From contig NZ_CP075338.1 in the NCBI RefSeq assembly GCF_023278365.1, forward strand, positions 2,480,001-2,544,000: DNA of 64,000 bases, written 5' to 3'. How positions within the stretch are numbered: position 1 is the stretch's first letter; every line of letters begins with the position of its first letter. The notes under the pieces are model-generated. The model was not told the DNA's origin and did not search any database. It saw only the letters and a program-made list of their open reading frames with translations. A program made the translations under genes and the position numbers. Below, piece by piece: positions 25,870 to 33,238 of this stretch. Origin of the DNA: Epilithonimonas zeae (lineage in GTDB: Bacteria > Bacteroidota > Bacteroidia > Flavobacteriales > Weeksellaceae).

Positions 25870-27003
25870 TTATTGAGGAAACCAAAGGAAGTTTTGATAT
25901 TTATCTGGTGTGAATCGTCCAGCATCTCCCTGATACTTTACAAATACAAAATAGTAAAATATCATAAAAACTACAAAGAACAGGTGTGCCAACTTTTTGA
26001 TATTTTTATTATCCATAGCCGCAATAATGTTAGTAATTACAAGCGATGCAAATGCTAAATATGAACCCACCAATCTTGTAGAAAAGACAGGATTACTTCT
26101 CATTATAAAATAAAGACAGACACCCATCACCAGGAGATTTCGCATATACTCGTAATAATATATTTTCTCACAGGCTACTTTATCATAAGTAATCAGCAAA
26201 AAGCTGAAAACTAAGATTTGACCATCCATGAAACTGGATCCTGAAGCTTCGTAATTGATATATCCATTATATCCATTAGAAACGTCCTGAACATTAAGTG
26301 TTTCCAAAAAGGAAGAAAATAGATTATATACTTGAAAAGGCGATAATATTACACAGGCAAGAATAGAATAAAAAATCTTATTGGAGTTCATTGGAATTGT
26401 TGCAATCCAATAAGCCGGCAAAAAGATAATGGTTGATTTATGAAATCCGTATGCAACGTACATACATAAAAGGAACCACCATACTTTTCTATCTTTGATA
26501 AATGTGAATGAGAGCATACACATCGTCATGCCCAATGCTTGTCTCATATGCCCGCTATCTGCAATGAAATACCCTGGAATAAAAAATAAAAGAATAGCAA
26601 AAACAGGATATTTGGAGTCTTTGTAGAAAACCATCAGCTTTCCTCCAATCGTTATAATTGCGCTTATCAATGTAAATTCTTTAAAAGGAAAACCTGTTGC
26701 ATATACCCACTTATTGAGCATCGCATACATCCACTCGACATCTATTCTGGATTGTCGGAACAGCATTTTATCTACCAATTGTCCATATTCAATTGTAGGA
26801 AAATATTGGCTGTACATCGAATCGTAAACCGGATAGTCTGCTCCAACATAACGCCTGTAACCAATCGCAATAATCATATAAACACCAATTGTCCAAAAAA
26901 TAAATTTCGGAGTTTTAGAATTCTCGTCTCTGTTAACCTCTACAAAACTATAAAGGATTAAAAAAACAAAAATAATGGTGAAAATGGGGTGTAAAAATGC
27001 CAT
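25870..27003 (-). CDS. EpsG-family membrane protein, probable polysaccharide polymerase
   Basis: 377 residues with about ten membrane helices. The EpsG pattern is visible: YRRYVGADYPVYDSMYSQYFP near the N-terminus and PGYFIADSGHMRQALGMTMC in the middle, where the RQ pair is characteristic. EpsG proteins are Wzy-like polymerases. This is the only polymerase candidate in the cluster. It starts 107 nt downstream of the acyltransferase stop. Confidence 0.83.
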   Translation of the reverse strand: MAFLHPIFTIIFVFLILYSFVEVNRDENSKTPKFIFWTIGVYMIIAIGYRRYVGADYPVYDSMYSQYFPTIEYGQLVDKMLFRQSRIDVEWMYAMLNKWVYATGFPFKEFTLISAIITIGGKLMVFYKDSKYPVFAILLFFIPGYFIADSGHMRQALGMTMCMLSFTFIKDRKVWWFLLCMYVAYGFHKSTIIFLPAYWIATIPMNSNKIFYSILACVILSPFQVYNLFSSFLETLNVQDVSNGYNGYINYEASGSSFMDGQILVFSFLLITYDKVACEKIYYYEYMRNLLVMGVCLYFIMRSNPVFSTRLVGSYLAFASLVITNIIAAMDNKNIKKLAHLFFVVFMIFYYFVFVKYQGDAGRFTPDKYQNFLWFPQ

Positions 27004-27109
27004 TAATTGCCTTTGTGCTATGTGTTTTTCTCGTTAGAATCTTCAAATATAATTCTTATTTTAAGATTATTAAACAAGTATTAATTTGGTTTAATTTTTC
27101 AGATATTAA

Positions 27110-28159
27110 TTATTTTTTAATCATTTTTTTTAATAAATACAATCTTACCGGTTCTTCAAAATATTTGAAAGCCAAAGAAGCCATCGTCAAATTAATCAAA
27201 ACCAATATCAACAACTCTACAGGACTGGAAATATATCCTGAGACATTCAGTTTTCCGATATAGTTTTGAAACGGCTTGAACAAATAAAACGCTGTTAGCT
27301 GAAACATATAAAAAGCAAAAGAAATATTGCCCAGATAAACCATCCTTTTTGAATTGAATAACTTATCAAAATACGTTGGAAATGATAATGAATAAATCAT
27401 CCCAGCAAACAGCAACATACACAAAGCATCAACTTTGTAATCTGTGATTGTAAGAGTCAATAAAGCCAAAACACTAGCTGCAAAAATCACACTCGCTGCG
27501 TTTTTCGAAATATTAAAATCAAATCTTAATAATCCTATTAAAATTCCTAGGAAAAACTCAGGAACAATCCTTTCGATTCCGTTAAAAGTATATTCATTAA
27601 GGTCAAAATTCTCTATATTGAACCATCTTACAATAAAGAAAAGAACAACAGCACCAAGAACAATTCTGCCCCAAAATTTACTCAATTTGATGATAAAAGC
27701 TGCTGTAATGAATAAGAACAGATAAGCAAACCATTCATCTGACAAACTCCAGGAATGTGTGTTCCAGCTCAATGCATCATTGATGTTCCAGGCGTGAATC
27801 ATCAAGAGATTTGAAACAATATGATCCGGTCTTATAATCAAATCTTTTTGATGAAAAACATATTTTCCAACCAACAAAAGAACGCCAACAATTACAAAAG
27901 TTAATATCTGAAGTGGATAGATTTTCGCAAATCTCTTGACCAGAAAATTATAATATTTCCTTGAAGTCACTTTTTCCAAAATGAAACTTTTGTGATAAGC
28001 ATAGGTCAAAATAAAACCGCTCAACACAAAGAAAATATCTACACCTAGATAACCTTTCTTCACGAAGAAATTATCCAATCCTCCCGTATAAACACAAAAA
28101 TGATAGAGAAAAACCCAAAATGCAGTATAGAATCTCAGTCCTGTTAAATTGTTCAGCAT
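27110..28159 (-). CDS. Acyltransferase family 3 (OafA-like) membrane protein
   Basis: 349 residues from the ATG at 28159, 11 nt after the upstream stop; the longer frame from 28222 would overlap that gene. Motifs are NLTGLRFYTAFWVFLYHFC (R-F and catalytic His), YLGVDIFFVLSGFILTYAY and WSLSDEWFAYLFLF. Ten or so membrane helices. The family O-acylates surface polysaccharide or lipid sugars from a cytoplasmic acyl-CoA donor. Confidence 0.92.
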   Translation of the reverse strand: MLNNLTGLRFYTAFWVFLYHFCVYTGGLDNFFVKKGYLGVDIFFVLSGFILTYAYHKSFILEKVTSRKYYNFLVKRFAKIYPLQILTFVIVGVLLLVGKYVFHQKDLIIRPDHIVSNLLMIHAWNINDALSWNTHSWSLSDEWFAYLFLFITAAFIIKLSKFWGRIVLGAVVLFFIVRWFNIENFDLNEYTFNGIERIVPEFFLGILIGLLRFDFNISKNAASVIFAASVLALLTLTITDYKVDALCMLLFAGMIYSLSFPTYFDKLFNSKRMVYLGNISFAFYMFQLTAFYLFKPFQNYIGKLNVSGYISSPVELLILVLINLTMASLAFKYFEEPVRLYLLKKMIKK

Positions 28160-28170
28160 TGCAATGTGTT

Positions 28171-29520
28171 TTACCAGTAAAAATTTCCAATCATCTGCAT
28201 CCCAAAAGTTTGGAGAAGGCATAGATAAAACAAGGTTTTAAATTGATCAAAGCTAATATCCTTCAACAAAATGAGGAAATAAGGCACCAAGAACAAACAG
28301 GCTCTTGCCGTTTCTCCGGTTCCGTAAGCACCTGTCAAAAGCATTGTCGAAATGGCCGTGATGGCTGAGAAAAACAAAATATTGATATTTCGGTTTTCAA
28401 AAACTTCTGTGCCTGATTTTTCAGAAAAGAGAATAGCCAAAAATCCAAACGACAAAAACAGAAAAATCTCTCCAATGTCTTCCAATCTTGTCATCAGATA
28501 TACAAATGGCTGATGGAATAATCGGAAGCCATCCGGATTTTCGGATTGTGATGCGAGCAGAAAGGTCTCTAATTGATTATAACCAGTTGTTGTATAAATA
28601 ATCAGAAAAGCCAAGACAAAAACAACAGCGCTCATCAAACTCAGCCAGACAAAACTCCATTTTCCTTTGACTAAAAAATAGAAACTGATACATCCAAGAA
28701 ATGCGAATAGAAATAATCCTGAAAACGTCAAAAGATTAGTCAAAATCAACCCAGAAAAAATCAATAAAAATGAAACAGAATCAATTCTCTTCTGATTAAA
28801 AATTCTTGCAAATCCTAATAGAAAAATCAAGGTTGAGGACAAAACCAATGCATCAATAGTGACCAAAAGATAAATATTAACGGAAGGAATTACCGCAAAC
28901 AAAAGCAACATCCACTTCCTTCTGACTTCTTCAAATCCAAGATAAAGCAAAATCTTATAAAACAATGGGAAAGACAAACTTCCCATCGCAAAAAACACAA
29001 TCGCAAGGGTCTCTATATTAGAAATATTCAGAATCCAATAATGCAAAAGCGTTACAAATGGCGGATGCGTTTTGGTGTGCATCTGGAAATGTTCCAGATT
29101 TTTAGAAAAATCTCTTAGCCAAATTTGTCCGTCGGTAATCGCCAAAGCATCGGTATAATATTGTCTTCCTTTCAGGTAAAACGGTTGCAGGAATGCAATA
29201 TCAAAATCCCCCTGACTCAGATTCCCTAAAACCACGAGAACTATTGTAAACAAAAACAAAAGATAAATATTCAGCTTTTCAGAATATCTGAAAGTGAAAA
29301 TCCCGGTTAGTAAAAACAAAAACGCAAACACAAATCCGCTCCAAAGAAACTGATTGGGATAGATGACAGAAATCGGGAAAAGGATACCTGTGCCGGTATA
29401 ACCGCCTTGATTCTGGTAATAGAAATTGGCGCCCGCCATTGCAACCCAAATAACGATCGCTACAAAAAAGATTAGCCAGGGAAAGTTTTTAAGGTTTGCC
29501 AATTGTAATTTTCCACCCAT
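28171..29520 (-). CDS. Multi-spanning membrane protein, GT-C/GT39-like
   Basis: 449 residues, about eleven membrane helices. The first large loop holds THPPFVTLLHYWILN, like the H-P-P-x-x-x-L block of GT39 mannosyltransferase-like proteins, and DALAITDGQIWLRDF upstream could carry the acidic residue. It is probably a polyprenyl-phosphate-sugar-dependent glycosyltransferase. First gene of the minus-strand exopolysaccharide operon. Activity is inferred only. Confidence 0.62.
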   Translation of the reverse strand: MGGKLQLANLKNFPWLIFFVAIVIWVAMAGANFYYQNQGGYTGTGILFPISVIYPNQFLWSGFVFAFLFLLTGIFTFRYSEKLNIYLLFLFTIVLVVLGNLSQGDFDIAFLQPFYLKGRQYYTDALAITDGQIWLRDFSKNLEHFQMHTKTHPPFVTLLHYWILNISNIETLAIVFFAMGSLSFPLFYKILLYLGFEEVRRKWMLLLFAVIPSVNIYLLVTIDALVLSSTLIFLLGFARIFNQKRIDSVSFLLIFSGLILTNLLTFSGLFLFAFLGCISFYFLVKGKWSFVWLSLMSAVVFVLAFLIIYTTTGYNQLETFLLASQSENPDGFRLFHQPFVYLMTRLEDIGEIFLFLSFGFLAILFSEKSGTEVFENRNINILFFSAITAISTMLLTGAYGTGETARACLFLVPYFLILLKDISFDQFKTLFYLCLLQTFGMQMIGNFYW

Positions 29521-29680
29521 CAGGAAATGTGTTTTCTTGGTTGTAAGGGCAAAAATATTAATAAAACTTCAGACTGTTCATTAATTTTTTGTGATTATCC
29601 AAGATTTCAAAAATTTGACAAAATCAACTTTGCGTCTTAAAAGCATATTCCTTTAAAGAAAACCTTCGTGCCTTTAAAAA

Positions 29681-30769
29681 CTATCCATTCAGAATCTCAA
29701 ACACAAAAGTGGTAGAAGTTTCAAAATCTCCACCCTGAGTAGCTCCAAATAAAAATTGAGGCTTTTTTCCATCTTTGCTCATCAGAAGCATCGGACGCTC
29801 CAGTCTGCCGAACCGTTTCAAGTGTTTAGGAGGTGTTGGTTCTGTGACATAAGATTTCATATCGAGATAGGCGATTTTTGGCTTTGTCCACTCTAATCCA
29901 TTTTTGGAAGTTAGATGCAAACCAAATTCGTGGTTATAAAATCCCATATCACGGGCTATCAAATGAAACTTTCCATTTTGTTCCCAAATGAAAGCGTCTT
30001 CCAGTTGCGCATTATTCGGCAAAGCGGAAAAATCGATGACCGGATTTTCTGAAACCTTCTTGTAAGGCCCGGTTGGAGTATCGGCTTTTGCCAAACCATA
30101 TTTTCGGTTACCCCGCACTGTTCCTTTTTGGGTTTCATACTCGTAGGTGTTCCAGGATTTGTAGAACAGCCAGTATTTACCATCATTCCCTTTTACGAAA
30201 GCAGGATTGGTGGTACAATGATCATCCCAAGCACCTTCTTTCCCTGGAAGCAGCAAAGGCTGTTCTGGTCTTGCCCAATCGCCGTCCAGAGTTTTGGAAC
30301 TTGCTAACCCAATTCTTTTGGTGTTGGTTTTCCCGTTGGAATTGCCCATAAAAAACAACAGCCACTCGTCTCCAACTTTTTTAATGAGTGGATTATGACA
30401 AGTCGTTGCATCCCAAAACCCGCCACCTCTTGGACTTAGTATCACTTGCTTATGTTCGAATTGATGAAACGGCGAATCTGCCTCGGCACGGCAAATCTCG
30501 GAGCCATTCAGCCAGCCGCCCATCCCTTTTTCCTTCTTCCATCGGGAATAAAATAGGTGAACTTTACCATCGTCTCCCCAGATTGGAGAGCTGCACCAGA
30601 TGTAGTAGCCGTCCAGAGACAACTGCCGTCCGATAGGCTTCAGATTGAAATAAGGCTTCTCCGAAAAATCAAATCCTCTCGTAAATGACGAACCAAAAAA
30701 CACCGCAGCCATTCCCAAAGCAGAGGTCTGTAAAAAATCTTTTCGGCTAAAGTTTCCAGATGTGCTCAT
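29681..30769 (-). CDS. Secreted glycoside hydrolase-like five-bladed propeller protein with Tat-type signal
   Basis: 362 residues. The N-terminus has a Tat-like signal (FSRKDFLQTSALGMAA, an RK variant). Propeller repeats follow: GYYIWCSSPIWGDDGKVHLFYSRW, FWDATTCHNPLIKKVGDEW, DHCTTNPAFVKGNDGKYWLFYKSW and AQLEDAFIWEQNGKFHLIARD. The spaced acidic residues before blade strands are typical of GH43/GH117-type enzymes. It probably cleaves a plant or algal polysaccharide. It stands alone, separated by 160 nt from the exopolysaccharide operon. Confidence 0.75.
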   Translation of the reverse strand: MSTSGNFSRKDFLQTSALGMAAVFFGSSFTRGFDFSEKPYFNLKPIGRQLSLDGYYIWCSSPIWGDDGKVHLFYSRWKKEKGMGGWLNGSEICRAEADSPFHQFEHKQVILSPRGGGFWDATTCHNPLIKKVGDEWLLFFMGNSNGKTNTKRIGLASSKTLDGDWARPEQPLLLPGKEGAWDDHCTTNPAFVKGNDGKYWLFYKSWNTYEYETQKGTVRGNRKYGLAKADTPTGPYKKVSENPVIDFSALPNNAQLEDAFIWEQNGKFHLIARDMGFYNHEFGLHLTSKNGLEWTKPKIAYLDMKSYVTEPTPPKHLKRFGRLERPMLLMSKDGKKPQFLFGATQGGDFETSTTFVFEILNG

Positions 30770-30948
30770 ATCTCATGATTTTCAGCTAAGTTAAAGCAAT
30801 TGGGTTGAGAAAGTATCCTGCTGTTTCGGATTGGATAATCAAAATCTTTCATCCAAAATTTTATTAAAATTTTAAAAATTAACTTTTGTAAACCTATCGT
30901 CTATTGTAGTTTACTACATTTGATTGTTTAACAAAAAAATCACAAACG

Positions 30949-31428
30949 ATGAGTACGAAAAATCAAATCAGTGTAGTGATTCCGCCTGCAGTATTGGCAG
31001 AAGCTACCGAAAAACTACAAGAAGTTAGAACTCTAATCGCACCTTATGTACAAGCCTTGGCGCCAGGTGAGAAAGCATCAATTTTCAAAATGGGTGACAA
31101 GACCGTTGCTACCGTACAAAAAGTAAAAGACTACACGAACACTAATCCGGAATTTGCTCCTACTTATATGGATACACCAGAGTTCCTAAAGGATGAAGCC
31201 GTGGTAACAGGACTTTCTCCACTTCGTAATCTAGCGGAACAATTGGCATCCGACCTCAGCGACACGATTACCATTGCAGGAAACGAAGCGCTTTTGGCAG
31301 CCCTCCTTTATTATGGTGCAGTAAAAGAAGCATCCAATAAAGGCGTAGCAACCGCAACACCAATTTACGACGACCTCAGCAAGAGATTCACGAGAAAAGG
31401 CAACAAAAAGAAACCTGACACAGAGTAA
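30949..31428 (+). CDS. Hypothetical protein
   Basis: 159 residues, soluble, helical, rich in Ala, no signal peptide, Lys-rich C-terminus (FTRKGNKKKPDTE). I do not recognise a functional domain. A -7 type box TACATTTG lies at 30915-30922 without a clear -33 element. The gene is followed by a 21-bp palindromic tandem repeat. Function unknown. Confidence 0.75.
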   Translation: MSTKNQISVVIPPAVLAEATEKLQEVRTLIAPYVQALAPGEKASIFKMGDKTVATVQKVKDYTNTNPEFAPTYMDTPEFLKDEAVVTGLSPLRNLAEQLASDLSDTITIAGNEALLAALLYYGAVKEASNKGVATATPIYDDLSKRFTRKGNKKKPDTE

Positions 31429-31452
31429 ATTCATTTCTCAAACTATCTAAAT

Positions 31453-31613
31453 GACTCTTTTACACTCAAAAACCAGTATAAAAGGGTCGTTTTTGAGTAT
31501 AAAAGACTCAATTCCAGTCTCCGAGACTCAACGTTGAGTCAAAAAGACTCGAAATCCAGTATAAAAGACTCGTTTTTGAGTCTCGGAGACTCGATGATGA
31601 GTGTAAAAGACTG
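31453..31613. repeat. Degenerate 21-bp tandem array of GAGT-N7-ACTC palindromes
   Basis: Seven units start near 31474, 31495, 31515, 31536, 31557, 31578 and 31599, for example GAGTATAAAAGACTC and GAGTCTCGGAGACTC, with spacers of 5-6 nt. An eighth unit in inverse orientation lies at 31453-31467. Each unit is a dyad. The array fills most of the 335-nt gap between 31428 and 31764; the rest is AT-rich with no clear promoter. Confidence 0.85.
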
Positions 31614-31763
31614 GTTGGTGAAGGTTTTTGGGTGGAATGAAAAAATGGGTTATATTTGGTTAGTAATATAGAAAAGATTTGGAAAATATTTATTTTTTGA
31701 ATATATGTACCTGATTTTTTTATTTCCCTTAAACATAAATTGTAATTTTTAAACAACTATCTG

Positions 31764-32552
31764 TTGAAAATAATATTTTGGAACATTAAAAATAACAATA
31801 CATTTAATGTTATACACGATTTGATTGAGACCGAACAACCAGACTTGCTATATTTAGCAGAATACAAGCAGCTTGACATAGAAGCTTTTAAAACAAATCT
31901 TCAATCTTTAAATTATCAAATAATCCCCAATCCTGGGTGTAATAAAATATTAATTATTAGTTCAAGAACTGTCGACGATATCAATCTTACACTGCAACAA
32001 AATGACTATAGTGGAATTTATTTAAAAAGAACCGATATAAATATTATAGCACTCCATATGCCTTCACAATATTCTTATGATTTTGATGCTCTAAAGTATA
32101 ATATTTCAGAATTTAAATCGGATTTTGAACAATACATCGGAAAATCATCTAATACTAATATCATTTTAATTGGAGATTTTAATGTCAATCCTTTTGAAAA
32201 ACCAATGGTAAACTATGACGGCCTAGCCGCAACAAATTCAGTTAACTTTAATTCAAAAAGGACATTTAGAGGTAAACAAAAGGAAGTTTACTATAATCCT
32301 ACTTGGAAATTATATGCTAAAACATATTTCCCAGGAAGTTTCTATAGAAAAAGACCATCAAATAGTTCATTTGATGTAATTGAACACCATTTCTTAGATC
32401 AGGTTGTTTTAAGTGAAAAGTTTTTAAAAAAAATAAAGGTTGACCATATTGATCTAATTGAAGAAACTAAAAATTATACTATTTTTGATTCTAGTAGCTA
32501 TAATATCAATTACTCGGATCATTTACCAATTAAATATGAATATACACTATAA
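31764..32552 (+). CDS. Endonuclease/exonuclease/phosphatase (EEP) family protein
   Basis: 262 residues from a TTG at 31764; no in-frame ATG lies upstream and the fold begins at MKIIFWNIKNN. Metal-site motifs of the DNase I-like EEP fold are seen: FWNI, DLLYLAEY (Glu), LIGDFNVNPFE (Asp, Asn) and the C-terminal SDHLPI (Asp, His). It is probably a Mg-dependent nuclease or phosphodiesterase. It is followed after 3 nt by an orphan gene with an SSB-like tail. AT-rich like the island genes, which suggests transfer. Confidence 0.85.
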   Translation: MKIIFWNIKNNNTFNVIHDLIETEQPDLLYLAEYKQLDIEAFKTNLQSLNYQIIPNPGCNKILIISSRTVDDINLTLQQNDYSGIYLKRTDINIIALHMPSQYSYDFDALKYNISEFKSDFEQYIGKSSNTNIILIGDFNVNPFEKPMVNYDGLAATNSVNFNSKRTFRGKQKEVYYNPTWKLYAKTYFPGSFYRKRPSNSSFDVIEHHFLDQVVLSEKFLKKIKVDHIDLIEETKNYTIFDSSSYNINYSDHLPIKYEYTL

Positions 32553-32555
32553 AAT

Positions 32556-32999
32556 ATGGACTGGAAAAAATTTGAAATAAAAAAATTAAATACTCCAACA
32601 GAAGTTGTATTGGATGTCATTTCAGGATTTAGCGAAGCCACCAATAATTTATTAAAATTAACCTTAGTTAAAAAATCAGAGGTAGAATTACTTAATTCTA
32701 AATATTCTGCAAATTTTAGTGATGATTTAGTTTTACATAGCCAATTTATGAGAGCATATAAATATATAGTTTTCGAACTATTTTATAATGTTCAACTATA
32801 TCCTTGCGCATTGAAGATCGAATACGGAATTAAAGCAGAATTAAATATAAGTGATTCTTTGGTGCAAATTGAAAATGAAGAAAATTTACGACATACGCTT
32901 GAGCTAATATTTAAAACCAGCAAATTCACAGAAATAGTCAGTGGATTAATGAAAATTGCAAGTCTAGAAAAGACGGAAGATGATGATTTGCCTTTTTAA
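32556..32999 (+). CDS. Orphan protein with SSB-like DDDLPF C-terminal tail
   Basis: 147 residues, mostly helical, no recognised domain. The last residues KTEDDDLPF match the acidic-hydrophobic tip used by SSB to bind partner proteins, and repeat the tail of the DUF3127 protein at 6289-6669. It starts 3 nt after the EEP gene, so the two form an operon. It may bring the EEP nuclease to SSB-like sites or compete with SSB for partners. Function inferred only from the tail and context. Confidence 0.7.
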   Translation: MDWKKFEIKKLNTPTEVVLDVISGFSEATNNLLKLTLVKKSEVELLNSKYSANFSDDLVLHSQFMRAYKYIVFELFYNVQLYPCALKIEYGIKAELNISDSLVQIENEENLRHTLELIFKTSKFTEIVSGLMKIASLEKTEDDDLPF

Positions 33000-33027
33000 A
33001 AAAAATTGTTTTGATTTCCCCGCTGCG

Positions 33028-33045
33028 CAAAGTCTCCTGACTTTG
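33028..33045. repeat. REP-like hairpin CAAAGTC/GACTTTG
   Basis: CAAAGTC (33028-33034), TCCT loop, GACTTTG (33039-33045), extended by an outer TGC/GCA pair. It resembles short intergenic REP elements. No REP transposase gene is seen in the window. Confidence 0.55.
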
Positions 33046-33086
33046 AGCAATACAACAAAGCGCTAATCATCAGCAACCAATCAAAA

Positions 33087-33112
33087 AAAGCACAGACCAA
33101 AATCTGTGCTTT
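33087..33112 (-). terminator. Terminator-like hairpin, first copy
   Basis: AAAGCACAGA (33087-33096) and TCTGTGCTTT (33103-33112) form a 10-bp stem; the T tract lies on the minus-strand side. It is a near-identical duplicate of the hairpin at 33193-33219. Confidence 0.6.
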
Positions 33113-33124
33113 ATAACCACGATG

Positions 33125-33168
33125 GCGCGGATTTACAATCCGTGACTTTCGCTAAAACAAATCCGCGC
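33125..33168. repeat. REP-like palindrome between duplicated terminator hairpins
   Basis: The arms GCGCGGATTT (33125-33134) and AAATCCGCGC (33159-33168) are perfect inverse copies, with a nested CGGATT/AATCCG at the left. It is markedly GC-richer than its surroundings, typical of mobile REP elements. Confidence 0.6.
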
Positions 33169-33185
33169 TATCCAATTTGATAACA

Positions 33186-33219
33186 AACAAAAAAAGCACA
33201 GACCAAAAATCTGTGCTTT
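33186..33219 (-). terminator. Terminator of topA
   Basis: AAAGCACAGA (33193-33202) and TCTGTGCTTT (33210-33219) form the stem; the minus-strand T run TTTTTTTGTTTG follows. It is 20 nt beyond the topA stop. Confidence 0.85.
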
Positions 33220-33238
33220 CTATTTTATAAAAGTTTAA

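Noticed and set aside
31508-31756. Minus-strand frame with a Ser/Leu-repeat product over the 21-bp array
   Set aside because: The 21-bp period keeps any frame open; there is no start signal, no homology seen and no coding bias.
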